DNA of 64,000 nucleotides from positions 1-64,000 of the forward strand of contig NZ_JBHRSA010000049.1 of NCBI RefSeq assembly GCF_042643145.1, written 5' to 3'. The position numbers were made by a program, and so were the translations under genes. This stretch comes from Virgibacillus_O xinjiangensis. Its GTDB lineage: Bacteria > Bacillota > Bacilli > Bacillales > Amphibacillaceae. The notes beneath the pieces were generated by a model, which worked only from the letters and a program-made list of their open reading frames with translations, did no database searches and had not been told where the DNA came from. The first letter of the stretch is position 1; every line of letters begins with the position of its first letter. Below, piece by piece: positions 53,228 through 62,035 of the stretch.

Positions 53228-54771
53228 GCCAAGATAAACTAGGTGCATTAATTATCCTGGATGGTTTTGCTATCCGGGAACAAGAAGAAGGGAATGCAGT
53301 AAAACAGGCAAACACTCCCAACTTCGACCGTTATTGGAAACAGTTCGCCCATAATCAACTGACGGCAAGCGGTGAAGCAGTCGGATTGCCGGACGGCCAG
53401 ATGGGGAATTCGGAAGTGGGCCACCTGAATATCGGTGCAGGCCGTATTGTTTATCAGAGTCTTTCCCGTGTAAACATTTCGATTGAAGATGGAGATTTCT
53501 TTGAAGTAGAAGCATTCTTGAAATCCATTCGCAAGGCAAAAGAAAAAGGGAAAGCACTTCATATCTTTGGCCTGTTGTCTGATGGGGGAGTACACAGCCA
53601 TATCAGGCATATGTTCGCATTATTGGATCTTGCCAAAAAGGAGAACATGCAGGAAGTTTATGTACATGCCTTCTTGGATGGCAGAGATGTAGGACAGAAA
53701 TCAGCAAAGAAATACCTTGAACAGACGGAAGAGAAATTGAAAGAACTGGGAATCGGCAAGATTGCAACAGTTTCTGGACGTTATTATTCCATGGATAGGG
53801 ATAAACGTTGGGAACGAGTGAAAAAAGCATATGATGCGATGGTCTACGGAGATGGGCCGACTTATCGGACTGCCTCTGAAGTAGTGGACGATTCTTATGC
53901 CAATGAAATTTATGATGAATTCGTGATTCCTTCTGTTATAGTGGATGAAGCCGGACAGCCAGTTGGCAAGGTGAAAGATGAGGATTCTCTCATTTTCTAT
54001 AATTTCCGGCCGGATCGCGCTATCCAAATATCCAGGACATTTGCGAATGAAGACTTCCGTGATTTTGATCGGGGTGAAGGCGCACCGAAAGACCTGGATT
54101 TTGTGATGCTGACGAATTTCAGTGAATCGGTCGACGGCTATGTGGCCTATGAGCCGGTGAATCTGGACAACACGGTTGGCGAGGTGCTTGCACAGAACAA
54201 CTTGAACCAGCTCCGTATTGCGGAAACGGAAAAATATCCGCATGTCACCTTCTTTATGAGTGGCGGACGCGAGGCAGAATTTCCAGGGGAAAAAAGAATC
54301 CTTATTGATTCACCAAAAGTTCCTACCTATGACCTGAAACCGGAAATGAGCGCCTATGAAGTGACAGATGCTTTGATTGAAGAATTGGAGACAGGCAATC
54401 AAAATGCCATTATCCTAAACTTTGCCAATCCAGATATGGTAGGACATTCAGGTATGTTGCAGCCGACAATTGACGCTATTGAGGCAGTCGATGAATGCCT
54501 TGGCAAGGTAGTCGATAAAATATTGGAACTTGGCGGAAATGCCATCATTACTGCAGACCACGGCAATTCGGACGAGGTTTTGACCACGGAAGGAAAACCG
54601 ATGACTGCCCACACGACCAACCCAGTTCCAGTAATTGTAACAAAGGAAGATGCAGAATTGCGTGAGGGCGGCATCTTGGCCGATCTTGCTCCAACCTTGC
54701 TGGATCTGCTGGATGTAGATAAACCGAAAGAAATGACTGGAGAATCACTATTAACAACTGAAAACAATTAA
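53224..54771 (+). CDS. gpmI: 2,3-bisphosphoglycerate-independent phosphoglycerate mutase
   Basis: A 515-residue alkaline-phosphatase-superfamily Mn enzyme converting 3-PG to 2-PG. The catalytic Ser is in GQMGNSEVGHLNIGAGR (about 62). Metal ligands lie in LIILDGF near the N-terminus, in the NPDMVGHSG region, and in TADHGNSDEV. It overlaps tpiA by 4 bp and leads eno by 16 bp. B. subtilis calls it pgm. Confidence 0.97.
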   Translation: MSQDKLGALIILDGFAIREQEEGNAVKQANTPNFDRYWKQFAHNQLTASGEAVGLPDGQMGNSEVGHLNIGAGRIVYQSLSRVNISIEDGDFFEVEAFLKSIRKAKEKGKALHIFGLLSDGGVHSHIRHMFALLDLAKKENMQEVYVHAFLDGRDVGQKSAKKYLEQTEEKLKELGIGKIATVSGRYYSMDRDKRWERVKKAYDAMVYGDGPTYRTASEVVDDSYANEIYDEFVIPSVIVDEAGQPVGKVKDEDSLIFYNFRPDRAIQISRTFANEDFRDFDRGEGAPKDLDFVMLTNFSESVDGYVAYEPVNLDNTVGEVLAQNNLNQLRIAETEKYPHVTFFMSGGREAEFPGEKRILIDSPKVPTYDLKPEMSAYEVTDALIEELETGNQNAIILNFANPDMVGHSGMLQPTIDAIEAVDECLGKVVDKILELGGNAIITADHGNSDEVLTTEGKPMTAHTTNPVPVIVTKEDAELREGGILADLAPTLLDLLDVDKPKEMTGESLLTTENN

Positions 54772-54787
54772 AAAGGAGATGTTTTTC

Positions 54788-56074
54788 ATGCCATATATTA
54801 CAGACGTATATGCTCGCGAAGTATTGGATTCACGCGGTAACCCAACTGTAGAAGTAGAAATTTTCACAGAGTCAGGTGCATTCGGCTCTGCATTGGTACC
54901 AAGTGGTGCCTCTACTGGTGAATATGAGGCAGTAGAATTACGTGATGGAGATGACAGCCGTTATCTCGGCAAAGGGGTAAGCAAAGCGGTTAACAATGTA
55001 AATGAAATCATTGCTCCGGAACTGTTGGGAATGGATGTCACTCGCCAGAACATCATTGACGCTCTTATGATTGAGCTGGATGGAACAGAAAATAAAGGCA
55101 AATTGGGTGCCAATGCCATTTTGGGTGTATCGATGGCAGCCGCTCATGCAGCCGCAAGCTACTTGGAAGTTCCATTGTACAACTATCTTGGGGGATTCAA
55201 CGCAAAAACACTTCCAACCCCGATGATGAATATTCTGAACGGTGGAGAGCATGCGGATAATAACGTGGATATCCAGGAATTCATGATCATGCCTGTTGCT
55301 GCTCCAACTTTCAAGGAAGCCCTTCGTACGGGTGCAGAAATTTTCCATGCATTGAAGAAAGTATTGAAGAACAAAGGCTACAACACTGGTGTTGGTGATG
55401 AAGGTGGATTTGCTCCGAACCTAGGTTCCAACGAAGAGGCACTGCAGACAATTGTAGAAGCAATTGAAGCTGCTGGATATAAACCAGGTGAGGAAGTTAA
55501 GCTGGCCATGGATGTTGCAGCTTCCGAAATTTATGAGGATGGCAAGTATAACCTGAAAGGCGAAGGTGTTGTCCGCACATCTGAAGAGATGGTTGACTGG
55601 TATGAAGATATGATCAATAAGTATCCTATCATTTCCATTGAAGACGGTTTGGATGAGAATGACTGGGATGGCTTCAAAGTATTGACAGAGCGTCTTGGAG
55701 ATCGTCTGCAACTTGTCGGGGATGACTTGTTTGTCACCAACACCGCCAAGCTATCACAAGGAATTGAGCAGGGCGTAGGCAATTCCATCCTTGTCAAAGT
55801 GAACCAGATCGGTACATTGACTGAAACTTTCGAAGCCATTGAAATGGCTAAACGCGCTGGATATACAGCAGTGATTTCCCATCGTTCAGGTGAAACGGAG
55901 GATGCAACGATTGCAGATATCGCTGTTGCCACCAATGCAGGTCAGATTAAGACTGGCGCACCATCCCGTACGGACCGGGTTGCGAAATACAACCAACTGC
56001 TTCGCATAGAAGATGAGCTTGCAGGAATGGGCGAGTACGGCGGATTAGCATCTTTCTATAATTTGAAACAATAA
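54788..56074 (+). CDS. eno: Enolase
   Basis: A 428-residue enolase converting 2-PG to PEP. It begins with VYAREVLDSRGNPTVEVE. SGASTGEYEAVELRDGD carries the mobile loop. Metal ligands are in LAMDVAASE, SIEDGLDE and VGDDLFVTN. The catalytic Lys is in LVKVNQIGTLTET and SHRSGETED follows. Start ATG 54788 follows AAGGAGATG. It closes the operon at a strong terminator. Confidence 0.98.
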   Translation: MPYITDVYAREVLDSRGNPTVEVEIFTESGAFGSALVPSGASTGEYEAVELRDGDDSRYLGKGVSKAVNNVNEIIAPELLGMDVTRQNIIDALMIELDGTENKGKLGANAILGVSMAAAHAAASYLEVPLYNYLGGFNAKTLPTPMMNILNGGEHADNNVDIQEFMIMPVAAPTFKEALRTGAEIFHALKKVLKNKGYNTGVGDEGGFAPNLGSNEEALQTIVEAIEAAGYKPGEEVKLAMDVAASEIYEDGKYNLKGEGVVRTSEEMVDWYEDMINKYPIISIEDGLDENDWDGFKVLTERLGDRLQLVGDDLFVTNTAKLSQGIEQGVGNSILVKVNQIGTLTETFEAIEMAKRAGYTAVISHRSGETEDATIADIAVATNAGQIKTGAPSRTDRVAKYNQLLRIEDELAGMGEYGGLASFYNLKQ

Positions 56075-56090
56075 CTGATAACTGAAAGCA

Positions 56091-56130
56091 AGGCAAGGAG
56101 ACGGAAAGACTGTCTCCTTGCCTTTTCTTT
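56091..56130 (+). terminator. Terminator of the glycolytic operon
   Basis: A perfect 12-bp stem (56091-56102 with 56112-56123) and 9-nt loop are followed by TTTTCTTT. Confidence 0.88.
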
Positions 56131-56221
56131 ATTTTCTTGGAAAAGAAAATGTCCCCTACATCATGACAATGGTTTCAGAATAGGCTAGAAAAACATGGTT
56201 AACTTGATGGGGGTGGAAGAA

Positions 56222-57190
56222 GTGGGTAAAAAAGTGTTATTGTTCTGTGATGTTGGGATTGATGACAGTATTGCTCTGATTTATGCCTATCTGAACGATG
56301 ATATCGATATTATCGGAATAGTAGCTGACTACGGCAATGTTCCGAGAACAAACGCCCTAGCTACAGTGCGGTATTTACAGGAACTTTTCGGGGTGACAAC
56401 CACAGGGCAAATACCAATCATAGCCGGAGCTGAGCGACCGATGACAGGCGATCTTCCAGATTTTGTACCGGAAATTCACGGAGAATATGGGCTGGGGCCG
56501 ATTATCCCTTCCAATAATGGAGAGGAAATGGATGAAGAGAACTTTTTAGCAATCACTGACATCATCCGTGAATATCAGGATGAACTGATAGTGGTGAATA
56601 TCGGGCGGCTGACCTCACTGGCAGCACTATTTTTAACCTATCCTCAGCTGATGGCTACCGTGAAAAGGTACTATGTCATGGGCGGTGCTTTCTGGGTCCC
56701 GGGGAACGTGACAGCAGTATCGGAGGCTAACTTCTATGGTGATCCAGCAGCTGCTCAAATTGTCCTTTTAATGGCACAGAATCTAACCATTGTTCCTCTA
56801 AATGTTACGGAAAGGGCGATAGCCACTCCCAGAATGATTGATTATATTGACGAAGTCGGACAGATAAAGATGGTAAAACCATTGCTGGATTACTATTATG
56901 ATTTCTACAAAAAAAGAAACCCAGCTATCCAAGGGGTGCCTTTGCATGATGTTCTTACTTTAATGGCAGTGCTCCATGATGCTATGCTCTCCTACCAATA
57001 CTTCCCGTTGCATGTGGTGCAAGCCAGACAAGGTACAGAACGAGGCCAAAGCATCGCGGATATCCGCCCTTATGGAAGCCTAGAGGATGAGACTGAAAAA
57101 GAGGTAGGGGTCCACCGTATTGCTTTCGGCATAGATTATCATCGGTTCTATACCGATTTTATGTCTGTCTTGACAAAACAGCGTTTTTAG
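56222..57190 (+). CDS. Nucleoside hydrolase family protein
   Basis: A 322-residue inosine/uridine-preferring nucleoside hydrolase fold. The Ca-binding N-terminal motif is in LLFCDVGIDDSIAL (about 5-18), where the usual DTDPGIDD is shortened to CDVGIDD. GEYGLGP and the VNIGRLTSLAAL and EANFYGDPAAAQ regions line the active site, and LHDVLTLMAVL supplies the late Asp. It probably releases bases from nucleosides, but the altered motif leaves this open. The likely start is GTG 56222 behind GGGGGTGG; ATG 56207 and 56195 are alternatives upstream. Confidence 0.85.
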   Translation: MGKKVLLFCDVGIDDSIALIYAYLNDDIDIIGIVADYGNVPRTNALATVRYLQELFGVTTTGQIPIIAGAERPMTGDLPDFVPEIHGEYGLGPIIPSNNGEEMDEENFLAITDIIREYQDELIVVNIGRLTSLAALFLTYPQLMATVKRYYVMGGAFWVPGNVTAVSEANFYGDPAAAQIVLLMAQNLTIVPLNVTERAIATPRMIDYIDEVGQIKMVKPLLDYYYDFYKKRNPAIQGVPLHDVLTLMAVLHDAMLSYQYFPLHVVQARQGTERGQSIADIRPYGSLEDETEKEVGVHRIAFGIDYHRFYTDFMSVLTKQRF

Positions 57191-57240
57191 TGATGTCTCA
57201 TGCTGCTGAATATGCTATGGTAGATTTACCATAATAGGGG

Positions 57241-57828
57241 GTGGTCTATATTGAATTATTGAACGCCATTGAAGAGAGAAGGTCTGTACATAACTTTCAG
57301 CCAAGGGAAATTGATTCGGCCATCTTAAAGGAAATCTTCTATTACGGCTCATATGCTCCTTCCCATTATATGAAGGAACCATGGAATGTGAAAGTATATC
57401 AGTGCAAGGGAAAAAACAGATTCGTAGAGAACATCCTTGCGAGTTATCGGAGGCTTGGAATGATTCCTGATGACGACGGGCCAAAGGCATTGAGAGTTGC
57501 AGAATCCATGCGGTCCTTTCTTCTGCAAATTCCCCATCATGTGGTCATCCACTATGAAAGAGAAGAGGATGCCATTAGGAATGAGGAGGAATATTCTGCC
57601 GTGTGTGCCTTCATTCAGAATGCACAGCTGGCTGCATGGGAATATGGAGTAGGGATGTTATGGACGGTGACCCCTTACATGCATGACCCGATATTTCTGA
57701 GAGAAATCGGACTTGATGCTGAAAAGGATAAGATAGTCGCAGTGATGCAAGTCGGCTATCCGGAAAGAATCCCGCAGGACAAGGGGAGGACAGCCATAAC
57801 GGAAAAACTCCAATTTATAAACAATTGA
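57241..57828 (+). CDS. Nitroreductase-family protein
   Basis: A 195-residue FMN-binding nitroreductase fold. ERRSVHNFQPREID gives the FMN-phosphate Arg/Ser motif, YAPSHYMKEPWNVKV the next flavin contact, and VGYPERIPQDKGR the C-terminal loop. The substrate is unknown. GTG 57241 is the first usable codon but it lies inside the ribosome site AGGGGGTGG (57236-57244). The natural first residue by family alignment would be at 57250, where the codon is ATT. A bidirectional terminator follows. Confidence 0.8.
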   Translation: MVYIELLNAIEERRSVHNFQPREIDSAILKEIFYYGSYAPSHYMKEPWNVKVYQCKGKNRFVENILASYRRLGMIPDDDGPKALRVAESMRSFLLQIPHHVVIHYEREEDAIRNEEEYSAVCAFIQNAQLAAWEYGVGMLWTVTPYMHDPIFLREIGLDAEKDKIVAVMQVGYPERIPQDKGRTAITEKLQFINN

Positions 57829-57832
57829 TCAT

Positions 57833-57868
57833 AAAAAGGAGACCGATATACATCATCGGTCTCCTTTC
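57833..57868. terminator. Bidirectional terminator between nitroreductase and ptsI
   Basis: A perfect 13-bp stem (57835-57847 with 57855-57867) and 7-nt loop. On the minus strand a T run (57833-57837) follows, and on the plus strand TTT ends the stem. Confidence 0.88.
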
Positions 57869-57871
57869 ATA

Positions 57872-59584
57872 TTAATTGGTCTTTTCTTTAATGAATTCCA
57901 CCACTTCTTCAGCGGTGCCCATGGAAAGCAATTTGTCTTTATAGGATGCCATTTTCTCTTTTGACAGGCCGCTGATTTGGCTGCGTGCTTGCAGTATGGA
58001 AGTGGCACTCATGCTGAACTCATCCAAGCCCAAACCAAGTAGGATCGGAATCGCAATAGAATCTCCGGCCATTTCTCCACACATGCCTGCCCATTTTCCT
58101 TCGCTATGTGCAGCTTCGATCACATTGTTCACCAGGTTCAATATAGCAGGATGGTATGGTTGATACAGGTACGAAACTTGCTCATTCATCCGGTCTGCTG
58201 CCATTGTATATTGAATGAGGTCGTTCGTACCAATACTGAAGAAATCCACTTCTTTTGCAAATTGTTTGGCAATTACTGCAGTGGACGGTATTTCTACCAT
58301 AATCCCCACTTCAATATTATCTGCCGTGTTTACTCCATCATTGGCAAGTTTTTCCTTCTCATCAAGCAGAATGGCTTTTGCCTGACGGAATTCTTCCAAT
58401 GTTGCTATCATCGGGAACATGATTTTCAAGGTGCCGTGGACACTTGCCCGAAGCAGTGCACGGAGCTGTGGACGGAATACATCTTCATTCTCCAGACAGA
58501 AACGGATAGCACGAAAACCTAGAAAAGGATTAAGCTCCTTCGGAAGGTCCAGGTAATCTAATTCTTTATCTCCGCCTATATCAAGTGTCCGGACGACGAC
58601 GGGCTTATCGCCCATTTGTTCCAGCACAGACTTGTAGGCCTCATATTGTTCTTCCTCGGAAGGAAGCTCACTTTTACCCATGTATAGGAACTCTGTACGG
58701 TATAGGCCGATCCCTTCACCGCCATTGTTCAATACACCCTCGACATCGTTTGGTGTACCAATGTTGGCTGCAAGTTCAACCTGTTCTCCATCCTCAGAGA
58801 ACGTCGGCTCGTCCTTCAATTTCGCCCATTCTTCCTTTTGCCGTTCGAAATCTTCCTGCTTCTTCCGGTACTCCGCCAGTTCATGTTCAGAAGGATTTAC
58901 CAGGACAGTACCCTCATTCCCGTCGATGATGATCATATCTTCTGATTGAATGGTTTCAGTTACTTCTTTCGTTCCGACTACTGCAGGGATCTCCAGGGAC
59001 CTGGCCATTATTGCTGAATGGGAAGTCCTTCCGCCAATATCGGTTGCAAAGCCTTTAACAAATTGACGGTTAAGCTGTGCGGTGTCTGATGGGGTCAGGT
59101 CGTTGGCGATGACAACCACTTCTTCGTCAATCAGGGCAGGGTCCGGGAAGTTTACTCCTAGTAGATGAGCCATTGCCCGCTTGGTCACATCATGGATATC
59201 TGCAGCTCTTTCCCGCATATATTCATTATCCATACTTTTGAACATGTCGATGAACATGTTTGCCGTTTCTTCCAGAGCAGTTTCAGCTATTACATTTTCC
59301 GTATTGATTTTGTCCTTGATCGGATTGATCAACTCCGGATCACTCAGTACAAGCAAATGAGCCGAAAAGATTTCCGCATGCTCTTCTCCCAATTCTTTCA
59401 ATGTATGTGCTTTAATCTTTTCCAGTTCCTGTTTGGAAATTTCCAATGCTTTATCTAGACGGTCTACCTCTTGTTGAGGGTTATCCGTTTTTTTTCTTTC
59501 AAAGCTTAAATCTGGTGCAGTCAATTGATAGGCTTTAGCTATGGCAATCCCTTGGGATGCTGCAATTCCTTGAATATTAGTCAT
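57872..59584 (-). CDS. ptsI: PTS enzyme I (PtsI)
   Basis: A 570-residue phosphoenolpyruvate-protein phosphotransferase, first step of the sugar PTS; it passes phosphate from PEP to HPr. The N-terminal HPr-binding helices lead to the phospho-His in GGRTSHSAIMARS (about 189). The PEP-utilising barrel has GIGLYRTEFLYM, IMVEIPSTAVIA, GTNDLIQYTMAADR and the active Cys in GMCGEMAGD (about 502). All catalytic residues are present. Start ATG 59584 gives exactly the B. subtilis length. ptsH is not adjacent, unlike the common ptsHI operon, and the gene has its own promoter. Confidence 0.96.
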   Translation of the reverse strand: MTNIQGIAASQGIAIAKAYQLTAPDLSFERKKTDNPQQEVDRLDKALEISKQELEKIKAHTLKELGEEHAEIFSAHLLVLSDPELINPIKDKINTENVIAETALEETANMFIDMFKSMDNEYMRERAADIHDVTKRAMAHLLGVNFPDPALIDEEVVVIANDLTPSDTAQLNRQFVKGFATDIGGRTSHSAIMARSLEIPAVVGTKEVTETIQSEDMIIIDGNEGTVLVNPSEHELAEYRKKQEDFERQKEEWAKLKDEPTFSEDGEQVELAANIGTPNDVEGVLNNGGEGIGLYRTEFLYMGKSELPSEEEQYEAYKSVLEQMGDKPVVVRTLDIGGDKELDYLDLPKELNPFLGFRAIRFCLENEDVFRPQLRALLRASVHGTLKIMFPMIATLEEFRQAKAILLDEKEKLANDGVNTADNIEVGIMVEIPSTAVIAKQFAKEVDFFSIGTNDLIQYTMAADRMNEQVSYLYQPYHPAILNLVNNVIEAAHSEGKWAGMCGEMAGDSIAIPILLGLGLDEFSMSATSILQARSQISGLSKEKMASYKDKLLSMGTAEEVVEFIKEKTN

Positions 59585-59625
59585 ATAATTTCTACCAGCC
59601 CTTCTTTTCGTATGGTCCAATCTGT

Positions 59626-59654
59626 ATTTTACCGCGAGGACCCTGTTAATTCAA
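59626..59654 (-). promoter_or_regulatory. SigA promoter of ptsI
   Basis: On the minus strand TTGAAT (59649-59654), 17 bp and TAAAAT (59626-59631) lie 42 bp before the ptsI start. Confidence 0.65.
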
Positions 59655-59766
59655 GCAATGACACCATTCATCTATCCATTAGATGGATGTCAAATTCTTG
59701 GCCTCGAAAAGAAGGCATTCGGAAAACAATCGATCGTTTTCACCAGACGGCCGTCCTTGTGTGCTT

Positions 59767-60681
59767 TCACGTCAAACGGTTATTGATCCAGGCATGGAGT
59801 ACTTCAAATACTTCTTCTCTATTTAGCTCATGGAGGATTTCATGCCTATCTTCATCAAACAGCATGGTTATAATATCCTGAACTCCAGCTCTTTCATAAA
59901 GGTGGGCAGCTCTCCAGATGCCTTTTTCATAGCTTCCGACAGGATCCTGTCCACCGCTGATGAACAAGAGGGAGAGATCACTTCTGACGGATTTGATCAG
60001 TTTTCTGTCATGAATGCCGCTTAATCCGCTCATCAAATCATAAAAAAACCTGCCGGTGGGGATGAAGTCTGTATACGGGTCATCAAGAAAGGCTTGTACT
60101 TCTTTCGAGTCAGAACTGAGCCAATCGAATCTGGTCGCATGATTGGCAATCCGGCGGTTGTTGGATCCAAAAGCAATTTCATGCATCAACTTGGATTCCT
60201 TTTGGGCCGGAAGCAAAAAAGAAAGGCCCCTGCCCAGCAGAGATACGAAACGGGGATAATACCCCGTACCCATCATGACTGCACCATTCAGATCATTGTT
60301 TCCGTTCTGTATGTAGTTTCTGGCAAGGAATGAGCCCATGCTGTGACCTAGCAGGAACATAGGGGCCTGAGGGTATTCTTTTCTGATTTCATCTGTGACT
60401 TCCTTGAGGTCCTGTGTTACTCTGTTGAACCCATCCCTTTCCGCGAAATAGCCATACCTGCCTTGCTTTACTGCCGTTTTCCCATGGCCACGGTGGTCAT
60501 TGCCATAGACGAAGATGTCCCTTTCCAACAGGTATTCTGCAAACTCACGATAGCGGTTGATATGTTCAACCATGCCATGGGCGATCTGGACTATTGCCTT
60601 AGGTTTGGTTTCCGGACGGTACCATTTCCTAACATACACTTCTGCTCCATCACTCATTTGCTGCCAAAGTTCTTTCTCCAT
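59767..60681 (-). CDS. Alpha/beta hydrolase, monoacylglycerol lipase/lysophospholipase type
   Basis: A 304-residue hydrolase of the PldB/YtpA type (Hydrolase_4). VQIAHGMVEHINRY gives the oxyanion region, YGNDHRGHGKT the next loop, the nucleophile Ser is in LLGHSMGSFLARN (about 112), the Asp in FISGGQDPVGSY and the His in DRHEILHE. It lacks a signal peptide and probably acts on lysophospholipids or monoacylglycerols. Start ATG 60681 (minus) behind AGGTGA fits the predicted transcription start; the ATG 13 codons earlier overlaps the -10 box. A palindromic operator covers the promoter. Confidence 0.9.
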   Translation of the reverse strand: MEKELWQQMSDGAEVYVRKWYRPETKPKAIVQIAHGMVEHINRYREFAEYLLERDIFVYGNDHRGHGKTAVKQGRYGYFAERDGFNRVTQDLKEVTDEIRKEYPQAPMFLLGHSMGSFLARNYIQNGNNDLNGAVMMGTGYYPRFVSLLGRGLSFLLPAQKESKLMHEIAFGSNNRRIANHATRFDWLSSDSKEVQAFLDDPYTDFIPTGRFFYDLMSGLSGIHDRKLIKSVRSDLSLLFISGGQDPVGSYEKGIWRAAHLYERAGVQDIITMLFDEDRHEILHELNREEVFEVLHAWINNRLT

Positions 60682-60715
60682 CTGTTGATCACCTGTTTCT
60701 CCTGTATTTATCCCT

Positions 60716-60744
60716 ATCATAAATCGTAATGGACGGTCCGTCCA
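60716..60744 (-). promoter_or_regulatory. Promoter of the alpha/beta hydrolase gene
   Basis: On the minus strand TGGACG (60739-60744), a 17-bp spacer and TATGAT (60716-60721). The -35 lies inside the palindrome at 60728-60746. Confidence 0.5.
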
Positions 60745-60746
60745 TT
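60728..60746. promoter_or_regulatory. Perfect palindrome, TetR-type operator candidate
   Basis: AATGGACGG-T-CCGTCCATT is a perfect 9-1-9 inverted repeat. Its size, symmetry and overlap with the -35 box are typical of TetR-family operators. No TetR-family gene lies within the window. Confidence 0.65.
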
Positions 60747-60893
60747 TGTACGGGCAAATAAGCTTGCTTGTTTCCCGTTCATTATGCTAAAGTGGGTAAT
60801 AAAGTACAGCCTTTCCGGCTGATGGCGCGAACCCCTTGAGAGGGGATGCAGATGGGCGCATATGCTTTTCAAGATCAAGGGGGATTTACGCAA

Positions 60894-61124
60894 ATGGCAG
60901 CTACTATAAACATATTATTGATCGCCGATGCAATTATTATGGTTATTCTGATTCTCTTGCAGTCAGGTAAAAGTGCCGGTTTATCCGGAGCGATTTCTGG
61001 TGGAGCCGAGCAGCTGTTCGGAAAGCAGAAAGCACGTGGGATCGATTATGTTCTCCATCGCGGGACAATTGTAACAGGTATCATATTCTTCCTGTTAGCT
61101 TTCCTCAGTGGATACGTTATATAA
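60894..61124 (+). CDS. secG: Preprotein translocase subunit SecG
   Basis: A 76-residue two-helix membrane protein, the small accessory subunit of SecYEG. Helix 1 is about 5-21 (NILLIADAIIMVILILLQ), followed by the conserved SGKSAGLSGAISGGAEQLFG loop, and helix 2 is about 54-74. Start ATG 60894 follows AAGGGGGA; the longer frame from 60846 lacks a site. Its length matches B. subtilis SecG. A short hairpin-rich leader (about 60808-60860) precedes it. Confidence 0.94.
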   Translation: MAATINILLIADAIIMVILILLQSGKSAGLSGAISGGAEQLFGKQKARGIDYVLHRGTIVTGIIFFLLAFLSGYVI

Positions 61125-61133
61125 TGGCACCCG

Positions 61134-61164
61134 ACCCTTATCACTTATGTGATAAGGGTTTTTT
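61134..61164 (+). terminator. Terminator after secG
   Basis: A perfect 11-bp stem (61134-61144 with 61149-61159) is followed by TTTTTT. Confidence 0.9.
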
Positions 61165-61239
61165 GCTCTTTTGATGTGATACAGTATACATAAAAGGGTA
61201 AAGTAGATAACAGGAATAGTTGAAGGAGATGTAGTCGAA

Positions 61240-61986
61240 ATGAAAGTAGTTCAACCAAAACCATTTACCTTTGAGGCAGGCCCGAGAGCAGTACTGCTTC
61301 TTCACGGTTTTACCGGGCATACGGCTGATGTCCGGATGCTTGGGCGATATTTAGAAAAGAAAGGTTACACCAGCCATGCTCCAATATACCGTGGACATGG
61401 TCTGCCGCCGGAGGATTTGGTCGAAACTAATGCAGAACAATGGTGGGAAGATGTTAAAAATGCCTACAAGCACCTGCAGGAATTAGGATACGAAGAAATA
61501 GCCGTAGCCGGGTTATCACTTGGTGGTGTATTGGGACTGAAACTAGCTTATTCCGAGAAAGTCAAGGCAGTCATTCCGATGTGCTCACCGATGTTTTTTG
61601 ACAACTCGACGCAGCTGACCAAGGGATTCGAGTTGTTTTCGAAAGAATACAAGCAACTGGAAGGGAAAGATAAGGAGACGGTTGATCAAGAGATAGAACG
61701 CCTGATAGATCGCTCTGGTGAAGTATTCAGCCATTTAGAAAACTCTATCAATGAGGTGCGTGAGGAAATAGATACCATCTATGCACCTGCGTTTGTGGTT
61801 CAGGCACGTAAGGATGAAATGATCAACACGGAAAGTGCGAATTATATCTATGACCAGATAGAATCGGACAAAAAAGATTTGAAATGGTATGAAGAATCTG
61901 GTCACGTAATCACCATGGGCAAAGAAAAAGAGCAGCTTCATGAGGATATCTATGAATTTCTTGAGTCTTTGGAATGGAAAAAATGA
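61240..61986 (+). CDS. est: Carboxylesterase Est (YvaK)
   Basis: A 248-residue alpha/beta hydrolase of the Est30/YvaK type, cleaving short acyl esters. The oxyanion motif is LLHGFTGHTADVRML (about 22-36), the nucleophile Ser is in VAGLSLGGVLGL (about 94), the Asp in VVQARKDEMIN, and the His in ESGHVITMG. Start ATG 61240 follows GAAGGAGATG. It lies between secG and rnr exactly as yvaK in B. subtilis. Confidence 0.95.
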   Translation: MKVVQPKPFTFEAGPRAVLLLHGFTGHTADVRMLGRYLEKKGYTSHAPIYRGHGLPPEDLVETNAEQWWEDVKNAYKHLQELGYEEIAVAGLSLGGVLGLKLAYSEKVKAVIPMCSPMFFDNSTQLTKGFELFSKEYKQLEGKDKETVDQEIERLIDRSGEVFSHLENSINEVREEIDTIYAPAFVVQARKDEMINTESANYIYDQIESDKKDLKWYEESGHVITMGKEKEQLHEDIYEFLESLEWKK

Positions 61987-62035
61987 CTAAATAACTCAAA
62001 AACAGGAAAAGATAGGAAGGAAGAAGGTGATGTAA

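Noticed and set aside
59700..59745. Possible cre upstream of ptsI
   Set aside because: The best alignment around 59728-59742 misses fixed positions and lies far upstream of the mapped promoter elements.
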